DNA of 64,000 bases from Glebionis coronaria (Eukaryota; Streptophyta; Magnoliopsida; Asterales; Asteraceae): NCBI GenBank assembly GCA_025667525.1, contig CM046878.1:402621275-402685274 (forward strand), written 5' to 3'. Positions 24,526 through 36,713 of the stretch are shown here, piece after piece. Position 1 is the first letter of the stretch. Each line of letters begins with the position of its first letter. The translations under genes and the position numbers were made by a program. The notes below the pieces were generated by a model. It had not been told where the DNA came from, did no database searches, and saw only the letters and a program-made list of their open reading frames with translations.

Positions 24526-25677
24526 ACTTATTATTACACAACAAGTATAATAATACAAGAAATACAAGTAATACTTAATCAGAATAGACATAATACATGA
24601 TAAACACAGTATAAGGATAAAATCAGTAAAACATGACAAGAACATATAAAACAAGCTAAGACATGATATAAAACCAGTTACGTAATCAGTAATCAGAACA
24701 CTTATACACATATATTATTTATGTAGAATTAGTGATATCAAAGTAGGACTATCTTCCGTTCATCTTCTTTGTTCACTAGACACGAGGTACGGATTCTACG
24801 TCCTTTCGGTATGGACATTCTTTCCTTATTAGGATTCCCCGTATGCAGCCAACTGTTTTCCCAGTATATGTTTTATATGTTTTGATTTGCTTATGTTTAA
24901 TACATGCCTAAGCCATATACATGCATGACCAGTTTTACCTAGTTATGGAGGTACCATAACCATAACACTGGAGGCACCAGTGTTATGACTTCACCACGGC
25001 GGAGTGATAGCTCGTAGCGTCCCTTCAGCTTTTGGCCATATTATTATTATCATGTGGGGCGTATGTGTGCATCCTAGGTTACATGTTTTTACAGATTATT
25101 CAGGTGAATGTGGTGTGTGCCTTGCATCCTTCACAAGGAGCTGATCCCTCCTACCCAAACTTTTATTAATTAAAGGCAACCCCTCTAATTGCATGACGAG
25201 GTCACCCCTCCAAGTATTCATGCACGTTGATATTTCATGACCTATATTGGCTAATGGTAAACATGTTAAACAGTTTTTATAAGATAAACATAAGGCTTTT
25301 CAAACTATAAAACCAGTTTTACTAAGTTACATCAGATTTTCCAGGACTTAATCTATTCTGCTGCTATATGTTGTATATGTTATGTTATTCATTCTATGCT
25401 TGTATATCCGTGAACTAAGCGTTATGCTCAGCCGTTTTCTAGCCTTCACTACTTTATGCATTTATTCATACTTTTGATACATTTCCATGGACATTGTTTA
25501 GTCCTTTTCATTTACAATACTTATGTTTGTGTGTGATGAGCTTTACTTTGGGGTATCGATGTTTGTTTCTAGTATTTCCTTTATGGTCATGTAATGTTTA
25601 ATACATTTATCCTTGTATGCTTTGATGACACGCCATTATCACGCGTGACATTCCATTTACCGAAATGGGGTGTTACA

Positions 25678-26128
25678 ATTATGGTATCAGAGCCAAGGCT
25701 TCGACCTGTAGGCTCTCAAAACACGACCTGTGATTAGTGGGTAGTCACTATGGTCTTCCTAGAACTGACAGTCGGTTTTCATGCATTCATTGTTTTCATG
25801 CATTCATATATATGTCATTGTCGCAGGTTTATGACTAAGTAATGGTTGGTACAGGATTGGCCCTATTTAGTCGCATGTGTTTTATCGAAACTTTTAACTT
25901 TGGGACCGACCCATTGGCGTCCCCTCGACATGTCTTTTGTTTTGAGTGAACTGACCATATGCGTTCACTCTCGCGCATATAAAAGTTTTCATAAAACTGC
26001 ATCATGCATTCATGTACTAGTTTTCCAGCATAAATTTTTCTCATGATTTATTGGTATAACTTATTTTTTCATGTATATATTTTATGTTTTGATCAGTTTA
26101 ATCATGTATTTTTATGTTATATTGTCAG
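25678..26128 (+). other. Tekay leader with tRNA-iMet PBS at 25682
   Basis: TGGTATCAGAGCC begins 4 nt after the LTR end and is complementary to the 3' end of initiator methionine tRNA. The following ~430 nt to the gag ATG is noncoding. The sequence just before that ATG ends TTGTCAG, so a leader intron acceptor there is possible but not supported further. Confidence 0.88.
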
Positions 26129-26853
26129 ATGGTTCTCACACGCGAGCAGGAACAACTCAATGCAGTAGTCCAAGCTGCAATGCAAGCTATGTTTCCTCAG
26201 CTGAGGAACGAAATCAAGGCTGAGGTGTAGGCTGCCAACAATCAGCAATAGCACCCAGTACCTCCTCCTCCTCCAGTAACATTGGTCACATGGCTGGAGA
26301 GATTCAATAAGCTACGTCCTCGATCTTTCGAGAAAACAGATAGTCCCAGTGAAGTTGAAAGCTGGTTGGCTCACATTGAGAAGATCTTCGATGCAATGGG
26401 CTGTGACCCCGTCTTTAAGTCGAGGTTGGCCTGTTACCGGTTCGAAGGTGATGTACTATCACGGTGGAAGGCACTGAAGCAGTCTGAGGGAAGTGATAAT
26501 TGGGTGGCTGGTTTGACTTAGGCTCAGTTCAGGGATTTGGTGATGGGACAGTTCTTTCCCAAGGCTGAGCAAGACAAGATGAAGAGAGAGTACCATGGAA
26601 TCAGACAGAGAGCTAGAGAGAACAACAACGAATTCATGCAACGCTTTCTTCGTTTGGCTGGTTTTCTTAGTGCAGCAGCAGGTACTCACGAAGAGCAAGC
26701 ATACCACTTCCGGTGGGCTCTTCGTACATCGGTCGAAAACAACTTGGTGTGTGCTACGTTCAACACAGGGGCACAAGTGGCCGATGCAACACGTAAGTTG
26801 GAGATGCTGCAAGAAAGAGAAGAGTTCGGGGAAGCAGAGAGACCCGAGAAGAG

Positions 26854-26939
26854 GTAAACATTCGTTATTCAGCGGTGACCAAACCTTATTCTTTCTGTAT
26901 ATGTCCATATTTACATCTCTTTTAAACTGTATCTTCCAG
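26854..26939 (+). other. Putative intron 1 in Tekay gag (86 nt)
   Basis: Donor AGAG|GTAAAC, acceptor TTCCAG|GC with a pyrimidine-rich lead-in. Exon 1 ends in phase 2 and exon 2 restores the frame. The donor supplies an in-frame TAA, so unspliced RNA stops at gag codon 242, before the zinc knuckle and pol. Confidence 0.72.
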
Positions 26940-27089
26940 GCAGAAGACTGGGGACCGGTCTCAGCCGGCTACTCAGCAACAACCTAATCAGCCCAAGGGA
27001 AACGGTCAGACTCACGACCGTTCTACTACGGATAGGCGTGGCGGTAATGATAATTACCGTAACAACGCTGGAAACTCCAACAGCAGCAG

Positions 27090-27166
27090 GTCCTTATACT
27101 TACTCATTTTATTATGATTACATGCAATAGTTCATAATTCTGACACTTTAGAGAATCTTCTACCAG
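27090..27166 (+). other. Putative intron 2 in Tekay gag (77 nt)
   Basis: Donor AGCAG|GTCCTT, acceptor CTACCAG|GAA. Phase 2 at both sides, so the N/G/R-rich reading frame continues. The interior is AT-rich and contains stops. Confidence 0.65.
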
Positions 27167-27231
27167 GAATCATGGTAACGGGAGGGACCAAAACCAAAGA
27201 GGTTCACGGCCTAACTGTCCAGCTATCACTG

Positions 27232-27317
27232 GTATTCCATCTTACCAATTTTCTGCATTGTCCTTTGTACCTATTACCATGTATCATGTATACTGCTCTT
27301 ATCAAGCTCTCAGCTAG
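27232..27317 (+). other. Putative intron 3 in Tekay gag (86 nt)
   Basis: Donor ACTG|GTATTC, acceptor CAGCTAG|CAAGG. Splicing at TAG, not at the CAG 4 nt earlier, joins phase 1 to the zinc-knuckle frame. The three introns total 249 nt, an exact multiple of three. Confidence 0.65.
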
Positions 27318-30300
27318 CAAGGACACCTGTTGGAGGATATACTCATCCTCTTTGCACTACCTGCAACCGTAGGCACCCACGGCCATGTCGCCGTGACAGC
27401 GACGCATGCTTCAAGTGTGGTCTTCCTGGCCATCGCATGAAGGACTGCCGCAAGGGCGAAATGGAGGGCACATCAGGACATGCTGATACCAAGCCGCCTC
27501 CTACTAGTGGACGCGTTTACACGACATCTCGTGATCAGGCCAACAAGTCTACAGGTACCATTACTGGAATCTTGTATATGTATGGTCAAGCTGCATGTGT
27601 TCTATTTGACACGTGTGCTACTCACTCGGTCATTTCTACTGCTTATGCTAAGAATGTTAGGATATTCCCCATGCCACTAGAGAATATACTGAACATTTCC
27701 ACGCCTTTAAGAGACTCTGTACGCATAACCCATGTGTACAAGAGCCTTCCCCTACAGTTTGATGACAAGATTCGTCCTGTTGACGCACTTCCGCTGGACA
27801 TGAATGATTTTGACATGATATTGGGAATGGACTGGCTATCCAAGCATCATGCTACCATAGACTGCCATTTATATCGAGTCATCTTCGGTGATGTTAATGC
27901 ACCAGAGTACATTCACAACGGGTTCGTACCCGAAAGGTCTGTACAAATCATATTAACCCTAGAAGCACGTGCATTACTTTCACATGGTTGCGAGGGTTAT
28001 CTAGCTACTGTTCATGACATGGATGCTGAATCTCCATCAATTCAGAATCAGCCGATAGTGTTAGAATTTCTAGATGTATTTCCAGAAGAACTTCCGGGCA
28101 TACCACCTGGACGTGAAGTAGAATTCAATATCGAGCTCATCCCAGGAGCAGAGCCAATTTCCAAGGCTCCTTACCGCATGGCTCCCATAGAGCTGAAGGA
28201 ACTGAAGGATCAATTACAAGAACTTCTGGAACGAGGCTTCATTCGACCGAGCGCATCTCCATGGGGCGCACCGGTCTTATTTGTGAAGAAGAAGGACGAT
28301 AGTATACGTCTTTTTATAGATTATCGCGAGCTCAACAAGATCACCATCAGGAATAGGTATCCTCTACCACGCATAGACGATATGTTTGACCAACTCCAAG
28401 GGGCCAAACATTTCTCCAAGATTGATCTGAGGTCGGGCTATAATCAGTTACAGGTTAAAGAGCAGGACATCGCTAAGACTGCTTTCCGTACACGCTATGG
28501 CCACTACGAATTTGTAGTCATGACATTTGGCCTTACCAATGCTCCAGTAGTGTTTATGGATTTGATGAACAGAATCTTCCATGAATTTCCGGACAAGTTC
28601 GTCATTGTCTTGATTGACGACATCCTAATATTCTCTGAGTCCAAAGAGGAACACGAAGACCATCTTTGTACAGTGTTACAGGTTCTTCTCCAGAAGCAGA
28701 TGTATGCTAAATTCTCCAAGTGTGAGTTATGGTTAGACAAGGTGGCATTCTTAGGTCACATTGTATCAGCAGAAGGAATCACTAGGATCCAGCAAAGGTT
28801 TAGGCTATTACCAAGTGGCCAAGACCGACATCAGCGACTGAAGTTCGTAGTTTCCTAGGCTTAGCTGGCTACTACCGTAGGTTCATGGAGAACTTTTCCC
28901 GTTTAGCACTACCATTGACCAAACTGATGCGGAAAGGGGAGAAATTCGTCTGGACTGAAGAAAGAGAGTAGAGCTTTGAAGACCTAAAGCAGAAGTTAGT
29001 ATCTGCACCGATTCTTACTCTCCCATCTGGTACAGGTGGATTTCAGATCTACAGTGATGCATCGGGGAAGGGACTTGGTTGTGTTCTCATGCAACATGGG
29101 AAATTGATCGCGTACGCTTCACGACAGCTTAAGCCTTATGAGGAAAATTACCCTACGCATGACTTGGAACTTGCACCAGTCGTGTTTGCATTGAAGATAT
29201 GGAGACACTACTTGTATGGAGAATCATGTGACATTTTCACGGACCACAAGAGCTTAAAGTACATCTTCACTCAACGTGAATTGAACATGAGACAGAGGAG
29301 ATGGTTAGAGATGTTGAAGGATTATGACAATAATCTGTAGTATCATCCTGACAAGGCGAATGTAGTGGCAGATGCACTTAGCAGAAAGTCCGGAATGATA
29401 AACGACATTAAAATTGAGGAGGAAATTATAAGAGACTTGGAGCGACTAGACATTGAGATCATGGTACGTGGACAGCACGGTTACTGGGTGAATCATAGAG
29501 TGGAACCCGAGTTACTCTATAGGATCAAGGAAGCTCAGAAGGATGATGGTGAAATCTGGCGATAATTCAGAATTTGGAGAAGCAGACAGAATTTCGAGTA
29601 GACGCAGACGGTATCTTATGGCAGGGCACGAGACTTTGTGTTCCTGATGATCAAGAACTCTGGGAAGCATTGTTAGCTGAGGCTCATAGCTCCCCATTCT
29701 CTATTCATCCTGGTTCGACCAAGATGTACCATGACATCAAGCAATACTTTTGGTGGAGTGGTATGAAACAGGATGTTGCGACTTACGTCTCTAAATGTCT
29801 TACCTGCCAGCAGGTTAAGATCGAGCACCAGCGATATGGGGGTCTTCTACAACCGTTAGATATTCCAGAGTGGAAGTGGGACAAGATCACCATGGATTTT
29901 GTTACCAGTCTTCCGCAGACAAAGAGGAAGCATGATGCGATTTGGGTTATCGTTGATCGACTTACTAAGTCAACTCATTTCTTACCGATACACAAGGAAG
30001 ATTCGGTCAGTAAACTCGCCGATACTTAAAAGAAGGAGATCATGAGACTTCATGGTGCTCCATCCAGCATCGTCTCAGACAGAGATCCTCGTTTCACTTC
30101 GCGATTTTGGAGGAGTCTACAGAAAGCTTGGGGTACAAAACTTAAGCTTAGCACGGATTTTCATTCTCAAACAAACGGGCAATCGGAGCGAACGATTCAG
30201 ACATTAAAAGACATGTTGAGGTCATGTGCGTTGGAATGGACGGGAGATTGGGACAATTACATCTGTTTGGTAGAGTTAGCATACAACAATAGTTGGCACG

Positions 30301-30991
30301 AAAGTATCAAGTATGCTCCATTCGAGATGTTATATGGCAGGAAGTGTCACGCCCCAATCTGTTGGGATCAGGTTGGTGAGCGAACACTGGAAGGACCAGA
30401 AATGATAGAGTTGACTAATGAGAAGGTCGCAGTAGCTAAGCAGAAATTGCAAGAAGCCCGGTCACGTCAGAAGAGTTATGCCGACAAGCATTGTAGGGAC
30501 TTACATTTTAAAGTAGGAGATCACGTCTTCCTTAAGGTATCGCCAGCACGTGGTGTTAGACGTTTTGGAAACAAAGGGAAACTCAGTCCTCGATTCATCG
30601 AACCATTTGATGTCATTGAGTGAGTCGGTGAAGTATCTTATCATTTAGCGTTACCTCCGCAGCTTTCTCATGTTCACGATGTTTTCCATGTGTCCTTACT
30701 CAGAGGGTACAAGTATCATCCCCTTCACATGGTTCAGTATCCACTGGAACAGATTCGTGAACATCATACCTTCATAGAGGAACCCGAACGAGTTATTGAC
30801 AGACAAGAATGAGTCATGAGGAGGAAGATGATTCCATTCGTCAAAATCCTTTGGAGGGATCATACCGAGCGGGAAGCCACTTGGGAAACAGAGGAGTCTA
30901 TCCGGGCTTCTTACCCTCATTTTGTATTTTGAATTTGGGTATGTTCTTCTTTTCAAGTTTACGTTATCTATAATTCGGGGACGAATTATTC

Positions 30992-31009
30992 TTTTTAGGG
31001 GGGAAGAGT
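30992..31009 (+). other. Tekay polypurine tract
   Basis: TTTTAGGGGGGAAGAGT directly before the 3' LTR start at 31010. The short interval 30933-30991 is 3' UTR. Confidence 0.85.
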
Positions 31010-34000
31010 TGTAAAACCCGCATGCTTTTACCATGAACATTACATATATAATCGTACGTACATGATTAAAACTTTCCTAATATAACATGTTTACGTTTCA
31101 CGAATGTTAATTACAAGTATTACGTACGTGTTATTACACGATAAGTATTTAAGCGGATTAATACACGATAACTATTATCAACAATAATTATAATCACGAA
31201 CATGAAATCATGAACGTTTATAATCACGAACATATTATTATGTATTTACGTAGTTATGATTATGGTTACGTATAAATACATATTACGACACGAACGATAG
31301 ATAAATAAATCACGTAAACACGACACGATAATACGTAAATAATTAGAACAAGGAAAAACAATGGGTTCCCCTTGTGGGCCCCACATACCCGCGGCATGAA
31401 CAAACAAAGGGGCCAAGCCCACTTTTGTTTTAACTAAAATCAAAAAAGAAGGGAAACATATTTTCATAATTACAGAAAAGTTAGAAAAACACAAACCCTA
31501 GCCTCCTTTTCCTTCTCCTTTGGCCGCCAGGTATAAACACCACAAGAGGGGTGTTCATTGATTTTTGGTGATCCAATTCTTGCAAGATCGTTCGCGTTAT
31601 CATTCCTTTTGTTTCACGCATTCGGTAATCCTTAAACCTTTTCCTTTTTAATTAATTATTGGATCAAGAACACATGAAAACATGGGTTTATTAAAAACTA
31701 TTATTAAAACATTTTAATTAAATCATGGGGGTTAAAAACATGTGGTTTAGGGGTGTTTTGGTTCGGCCGACACACACAACCGAGAGCCCTAGGCTCTCGG
31801 CTTGGTTTGTTTCGCACCAACAGCCGAGACCAAGTGGTCTCGGTGTGGTCTTGGTGGTCCGGCAGCAAGAACAAGGGACCCCGACGCATGTCGGGGTTGG
31901 CCTTGTGGTTTGGGGGTCTCGGATGAAATCAACAAGCACCACCGGCATAAGCCGGTGGCTAATATGAACAATCAGGGGTAGTCGCGACATGGGCAGCGGC
32001 TAGCCAAGGACCAAGGGACCACCGACTTAAGACGGTGGCACCTTTACACAAACAGTGGCAACCGGCCAAGCCGGTTCGCCACTGTTAAGGGTGTGTTTGT
32101 TGGTCCCGTTCAAGGGGTTTCACGGACCGGTTCACGACATGCTTAGATTTAGAACACGTGTTCGGTTCACGACTTATTTAATTTTTACAAGTTAATTATT
32201 TTCACAAGTTAAATAATTACAAGGTTAATTAAATTAATTTAACATGCTATATAATTAATTTAATTTAGACATGACTTAGGTTAATTATTATTAGTAATAA
32301 TACAAGATTATAACCTAAGTATTTTATGATTTAATTTAGACTAAAGTAATTAATTAATTATTAAAACATGACATATAATTAATTAATTTCCATGACTTAG
32401 GTTATATTAATATTAAATATTTATACATGTCTTAACCTAAGTATTATTTACACTTTAGTTTAATTAAATTATGTTATATTTAATTAAATCTGATAACATA
32501 TAGTTTATTTAATTTACATGTATTAATTAATAAAATATAATATTAATCACATGACTTATCATATTAATCAGTAAAACTTAAGCTTATATTATTAGCTTAA
32601 TAATCCAGCTTATTACTAATTATGGAAACTTTCTATTTTTAGAAACTTATTTATTTTAAGCAGCTAATCTATTTATGGAAACTTTCTATTTTTAGAAACT
32701 TATACATTTTAGGCAGCTATTCTATTTTTGGAAACATTCTATTTTTGGAAACATTCTATTTTTGGAAACTTTCTATTTTTGGAAACATTCTATTTTAGGA
32801 AACCTGCTATTTTTAGAAAGATACTTATTATTACCCAAAAAGTATAATAATACAAGAAATACAAGTAATACTTAATCAGAATAGACAGAATACATGATAA
32901 ACACAGTATAACGATAAAATAAGTAAAATATGACATGAACATATAAAACAAGCTAAGACATGATACAAAACCAGTTACGTACTCAATAATCAGAACACTT
33001 ATACACGTATATTATTTATGTAGCATTAGTGATATCGAAGTAGGACTCTCTCCCGTTCGTCTTCTTCGTTCACTGGACACGAGGTACGGATTCTCCGTCC
33101 TTTCAGTATGGACATTCTTTCCTTATTAGGATTCCCCGTATGCAGCCAAATGTTTTCCTAGTATATGTTTTATATGTTTTGATTTGCTTATGTTTAATAA
33201 TGCCTAAGCCATATACATGCATGACCAGTTTCACCTAGTTATGGAGGTATCATAACCATAACACTAGAGGCACCAGTGTTATGACATCACCACTGTGGAG
33301 TGATAGCTCGTGGCGTCCCTTCAGCTTTTGGCCATTTTATTATTATCATGTGGGGTGTATGGGTGCATCCTAGGTTACATGTTTTTATAGATTATTCAGG
33401 TGAATGTGGTGTGTGCCTTGCATCCTTCACGAGGAGCTGATCCCTCCTACCCAAACTTATATTAATTAGAGGCAGCCCCTCTAATTGCATGACGAGGTCA
33501 CCCCTCCATGTATTCATGCACGTTGATATTTCATGACCTATATTGGCTAACGGTAAACATGTTAAACATTTTTTATAAGATAAACATAAGGCTTTTCAAA
33601 CTATAAAACCAGTTTTACTAAGTTACGTCAGATTTTCCAGGACTTAATTCGCAGCAACGCTGCTATATGTTGTATATGTTATGTTATTCATTCTATGCTT
33701 GTATATCCGTGCACTGAGCGTTATGCTCAGCCGTTTTCCTTTCATGTTCCCAAAACGGTAGGTACTCAGGGACGCTCGTAGACTTTTAGCGTACGTGCAT
33801 ATGGATTGAAAGCTTTCTACCCTTCACTACTTTATGCATTTATTCATACTTTTGATACTCATTTCCATGGACATTGTTTAGTCCTTTTCATTTACAGTAC
33901 TTATGTTTGTGTGTGATGAGCTTTACTTTGGGATACCGATGTTTTTTTTCGGTATTTCCTTTATGGTCATGTAATGTTTAATACATTTATCCTTGTATGC

Positions 34001-34057
34001 TTTGATAACACACCATAATCATGCGTGACATTCCATTTACCAGAATGGGGTATTACA
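31010..34057 (+). repeat. Tekay 3' LTR
   Basis: Colinear with the 5' LTR but 86 bp longer, partly from tandem-repeat differences and an extra segment near 33740-33810. The hairpin array is retained at 31780-32127, with mismatches in the fifth and seventh stems. It ends ATTACA at 34057, followed by the CATCC duplication. Confidence 0.9.
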
Positions 34058-34683
34058 CATCCTCGTTTTATGTAGTTATCATCATATGTTGATTGTAGAT
34101 TATGTTGTGGGTTAAAATTTGATGAAGATGGAGATATGGTGGTGGTTATGGACGCCAACAAGAGGGAGGGGGAGAGGATTTTGTGAAAACTTATTAGTTA
34201 CACTTGCATGTATGAGAAGTGTGTGTGAGAAGTGAAGGATCAGTACCTTGAGCTTCCATGAGACAAGTGTCTCATGTTAGCTTAATACTTTGACACCAAA
34301 GGGTGTCCACCCTTTGTTAAATCCGCCCATAGTGGGGGTGGGACAAGTGTGAAACTTGTTTTATCCCTATTATTTTTTGGGTACTCCTTGATTCTAGTTT
34401 CCTCGATTTACGTGCCCTCGGGTCGATTTACGAAAAATGTTTTTGCAAATTATGAAACTACGGCACAAAACGATTCTAAAAAAACTGTCTCATAAAAAAC
34501 AGAGCACAAAAGCGTAAATACGTAAACCTAGGGTTTCCGGTTTAATCGTAAAAGACGTTAAATTAGGCACGTAAGCCCTAATTTCTTCCTAAAAGTGAGT
34601 GAGTGCATAAACTAACATTAAAATAATGATTATAAATAATACTTGAGAGTAAAATAACGACCTCAAATTAACGGATTGTCACA
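34058..34683 (-). repeat. Chromovirus relic 5' LTR, proximal part
   Basis: It continues the LTR after the Tekay insertion, starting with the second CATCC copy (34058-34062) and ending in GGATTGTCACA at 34683, which is the LTR start read on the minus strand. It matches 14306-14929. Confidence 0.88.
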
Positions 34684-35188
34684 GTTGTAGAACCATTTTA
34701 CCACCCGTTCTATGAACCATATTTTATCTAGAGTTGATTTGTTACGATAGCTTGGCGTTGAGAGACGCAAATTGTTGTAAGATGTTTTTAATGACTTGTC
34801 TATGGTTTTGAATCTTTGGGTGGAGAGATCGGCTTAGAAACCTTGATAAAATATTGAACTCGTTGGCAACTTGTTTTGAGCTTAGTCGCTTGAATAAACA
34901 TAAGTCTTAAATCACACCAAAGTAAATTGTGCAAATGTCAATTTCACGAAAAAAGATTATCACTCTTTACCTACATAAACATATCTCGGTCATTATTATT
35001 ATCATCACAAACTCATACGAACTATCCCATATTAGTCATATTTTTTACTATTGTTATTCATTTCAACTATTTCTTTCTTCAGTTATTATATTGATTACCA
35101 AAACGAAACTAAGTCTTAGCGAACGATCCTGGCTTACCACTACAAGCTATATTACGAACGAAAGGGTATACTTGCCTTGTTTTGTCTA
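34684..35188 (+). repeat. Athila-2 5' LTR remnant, left piece
   Basis: Noncoding. It ends with GTCTA (35184-35188), one half of the target duplication of the small LTR element. Assigned to the Athila-2 LTR only because the sequence resumes at 38503 and runs straight into the PBS. The upstream limit is set by the chromovirus relic. Confidence 0.55.
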
Positions 35189-35777
35189 TGTTGGGTCAAA
35201 AAGTTGATGTGGCAGAAAACTCAAAAATGAAGAAAACGTGAAGTATTTGTCTAGGCGTTGACAAGAGCATTCCAAGCATTGACAAGAGTTATTTAGGCGT
35301 TGATGGAATCAAGCATTGTCAAGAGCAATCCAAGCATTGTCACATGCAATTCAAGCATTGACAAAACATAGACAAAAGAAGCTAATGGAAGCTTCTATTT
35401 AGATAAACATGCAAAAGATATTTTGCATAAGTTTATTTAAATAGAAGATTTACTTGTTTATTCATTCTTATCTCTTGTAAACCCTAATTCCTTACACTAT
35501 AAAAGGAACCAAGGGTCATAGGTTTTATAACATATTATTCATTCACAATGTAAACCTAAAGTGTGTATCGCACTAGACGTGGGATTCAATGTATACACGT
35601 CTAGTGGATGTTTGTTATTAATATAATGAACATCCCAATTATTTTAATTCTTGTCTTTTGTGCCTAAACACCTTGTCATGATCATTGTTCTTTTCCGCTA
35701 TGTTATCATATGAATGATGATCAAACCTAGATATATGGTTCATAACCATTGAGCCCAACGATCAATAGGACTCATCA
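35189..35777 (+). repeat. Non-autonomous element 5' LTR
   Basis: TATA box at 35508-35514 within CTATAAAAGGAACC. The first 170 bp hold six spaced motifs of the kind GCGTTGACAAG or GCATTGTCA, giving TTGAC cores on both strands, which resemble WRKY W-boxes. CpG-type changes account for two of the three LTR differences. Confidence 0.88.
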
Positions 35778-36286
35778 ATTGGTATCAGAGCCTACGGCTC
35801 GTGATATCTAGGTCCAACGAGGTGTTCGTGTATGGTGAAGAGAAGAAAAATTCGTATTGAATTTTTCTGGACGTTTTTGTGTGCGCAGCAGTATTCAGAA
35901 GGTCATAACTTTTGATCTAACCGTTGGATCGTCACGAAATTTTAGATGTGTGTTCTACATACATAGATCTAAACATCCACCGGAGGGATTGTCGAGTTTT
36001 ATCCCCAGGCAAAAGTTATTAAGCGTCGAAGTTGGCAGCAGAGGTGATTTTCAGTTTTCTGCTTTCACATGAAATCATGAACTAGGGTTCTTCAAACCCT
36101 AGATCTACATAAAAAGCAGGAAGAATTGATGTTCGTGGCTGTTAAAACGTGTAAAGATTCACGATCTAAGGTTACTTTATAAACCCTAATTAGGGTTTCA
36201 ATGCTCAAAGTTCCAAACCCTAGATCGCTGTTACAGAACGTGAAGGTTAATGCAGATTCGTGGCTAAAGTTCATCATTCGTTTCTC

Positions 36287-36690
36287 ATTGGTCTTCAAAC
36301 TTGCATTCACATGGTTACATGAATTGTTTGTGTATCACACGAATAAATTAGTCATGTGTATAATGAAAGAGATCGAGTGTTCACACCGGAGAGATTTTTC
36401 TGATTGGAAGACAAGTTGTGTTCACATGGTTTATACCCTAATTTGTTATCCAAGTCAACAAGTTCTCTACATGCCGATGCATTATATTACTGTAAGCCCT
36501 CAAGTCTAATTGGTAGACAGAATGCATTCACACGGTTATTGATTTCTTATTGGCTATTTAAGGTTGCATTCACACGGCTAAAACGTGACAACATATGCGA
36601 ACGAGAGGTGTCTGTGTTCACACGATTGAATACATCTGATTGGCCAAGATTTATTGTGTTCACATGGTTTGGTTATTTGCATTCGTATGG
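36287..36690 (+). repeat. Degenerate ~55-70-bp tandem repeat
   Basis: Five or six units, each with CTGATTGG-like sequence followed by GTTCACACGGTT or GCATTCACATGGTT. Examples of the second motif lie near 36302, 36420, 36521, 36570, 36618 and 36658. Confidence 0.6.
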
Positions 36691-36713
36691 ATTAAGTGAT
36701 ATTATTAACTCAA

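Larger units (their letters stand above)
22716..25677 (+). repeat. Tekay 5' LTR
   Basis: TATA at 22977-22984, followed by an AAACCCTAGCC pyrimidine-rich tract at about 23200, then a GC-rich hairpin array (23485-23833), an AT-rich block (23870-24320) and a short tandem repeat (about 24321-24525). If transcription starts just after the TATA box, over 2.6 kb of the LTR lies in the RNA leader. Small overlapping ORFs at 23416-23842 arise from the GC-rich hairpins. Confidence 0.9.
26129..30932 (+). pseudogene. gag-pol: Tekay gag-pol with three introns in gag; inactivated
   Basis: Start at 26129 (MVLTREQEQL). Exon 1 (26129-26853) encodes capsid-like gag, exons 2 and 3 a basic linker, and exon 4 (from 27318) the zinc knuckle [14 protein letters not shown] at about 27408-27449. 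Protease follows with LFDTCATHS, where D-S/T-G-A is normal, so the active site is altered. RT has FIDYRELN and LIDDIL; RNase H has ADALSRK; integrase has MDFVTSLP, VSDRDPRF and NGQSERT; a chromodomain-like tail ends RASYPHFVF. Damage: TAG at codons 34, 41 and 131, a frameshift near 28785, TAGs near 28970 and 29338, a frameshift near 29560, TAA near 30027, and TGA near 30621 and 30811. Confidence 0.9.
22716..34057 (+). mobile_element. Complete Tekay-type chromovirus (11.3 kb), target duplication CATCC
   Basis: LTRs at 22716-25677 (2962 bp) and 31010-34057 (3048 bp) both start TGTAAAACCCG and end TTACA. A tRNA-iMet PBS is at 25682, a polypurine tract at 30992-31009, and a perfect 5-bp CATCC duplication flanks the element (22711-22715 and 34058-34062). 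The empty site exists in the sister LTR near 14310. The order gag, protease, RT, RNase H, integrase, C-terminal chromodomain-like segment fits the Tekay/Del clade. The LTRs differ by about 5% in the first 100 bp, so it is older than the Tat and non-autonomous elements. Confidence 0.93.
12410..34683 (-). mobile_element. Old chromovirus-like Ty3/Gypsy relic with two later insertions
   Basis: Two LTR copies are recognised: 12410-14929 (3' LTR, truncated by Athila-1) and 20046-34683 (5' LTR, interrupted by the Tekay element). The minus-strand LTR begins TGTGACAATCC at both 14929 and 34683. A polypurine tract at 14946-14930 fixes the orientation. The internal region (14930-20045) holds decayed RT, RNase H and integrase. 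The inner 5' LTR edge at 20046 is my best estimate from a TGTAACACC terminus. About 780 bp of the 3' LTR should lie on the far side of Athila-1, outside the window. Confidence 0.8.

Noticed and set aside
26129..27450. Captured host gene explaining the introns in Tekay gag
   Set aside because: Exon 1 is ordinary gag and exon 4 holds the expected zinc knuckle and protease, so the introns interrupt the element's own gene.
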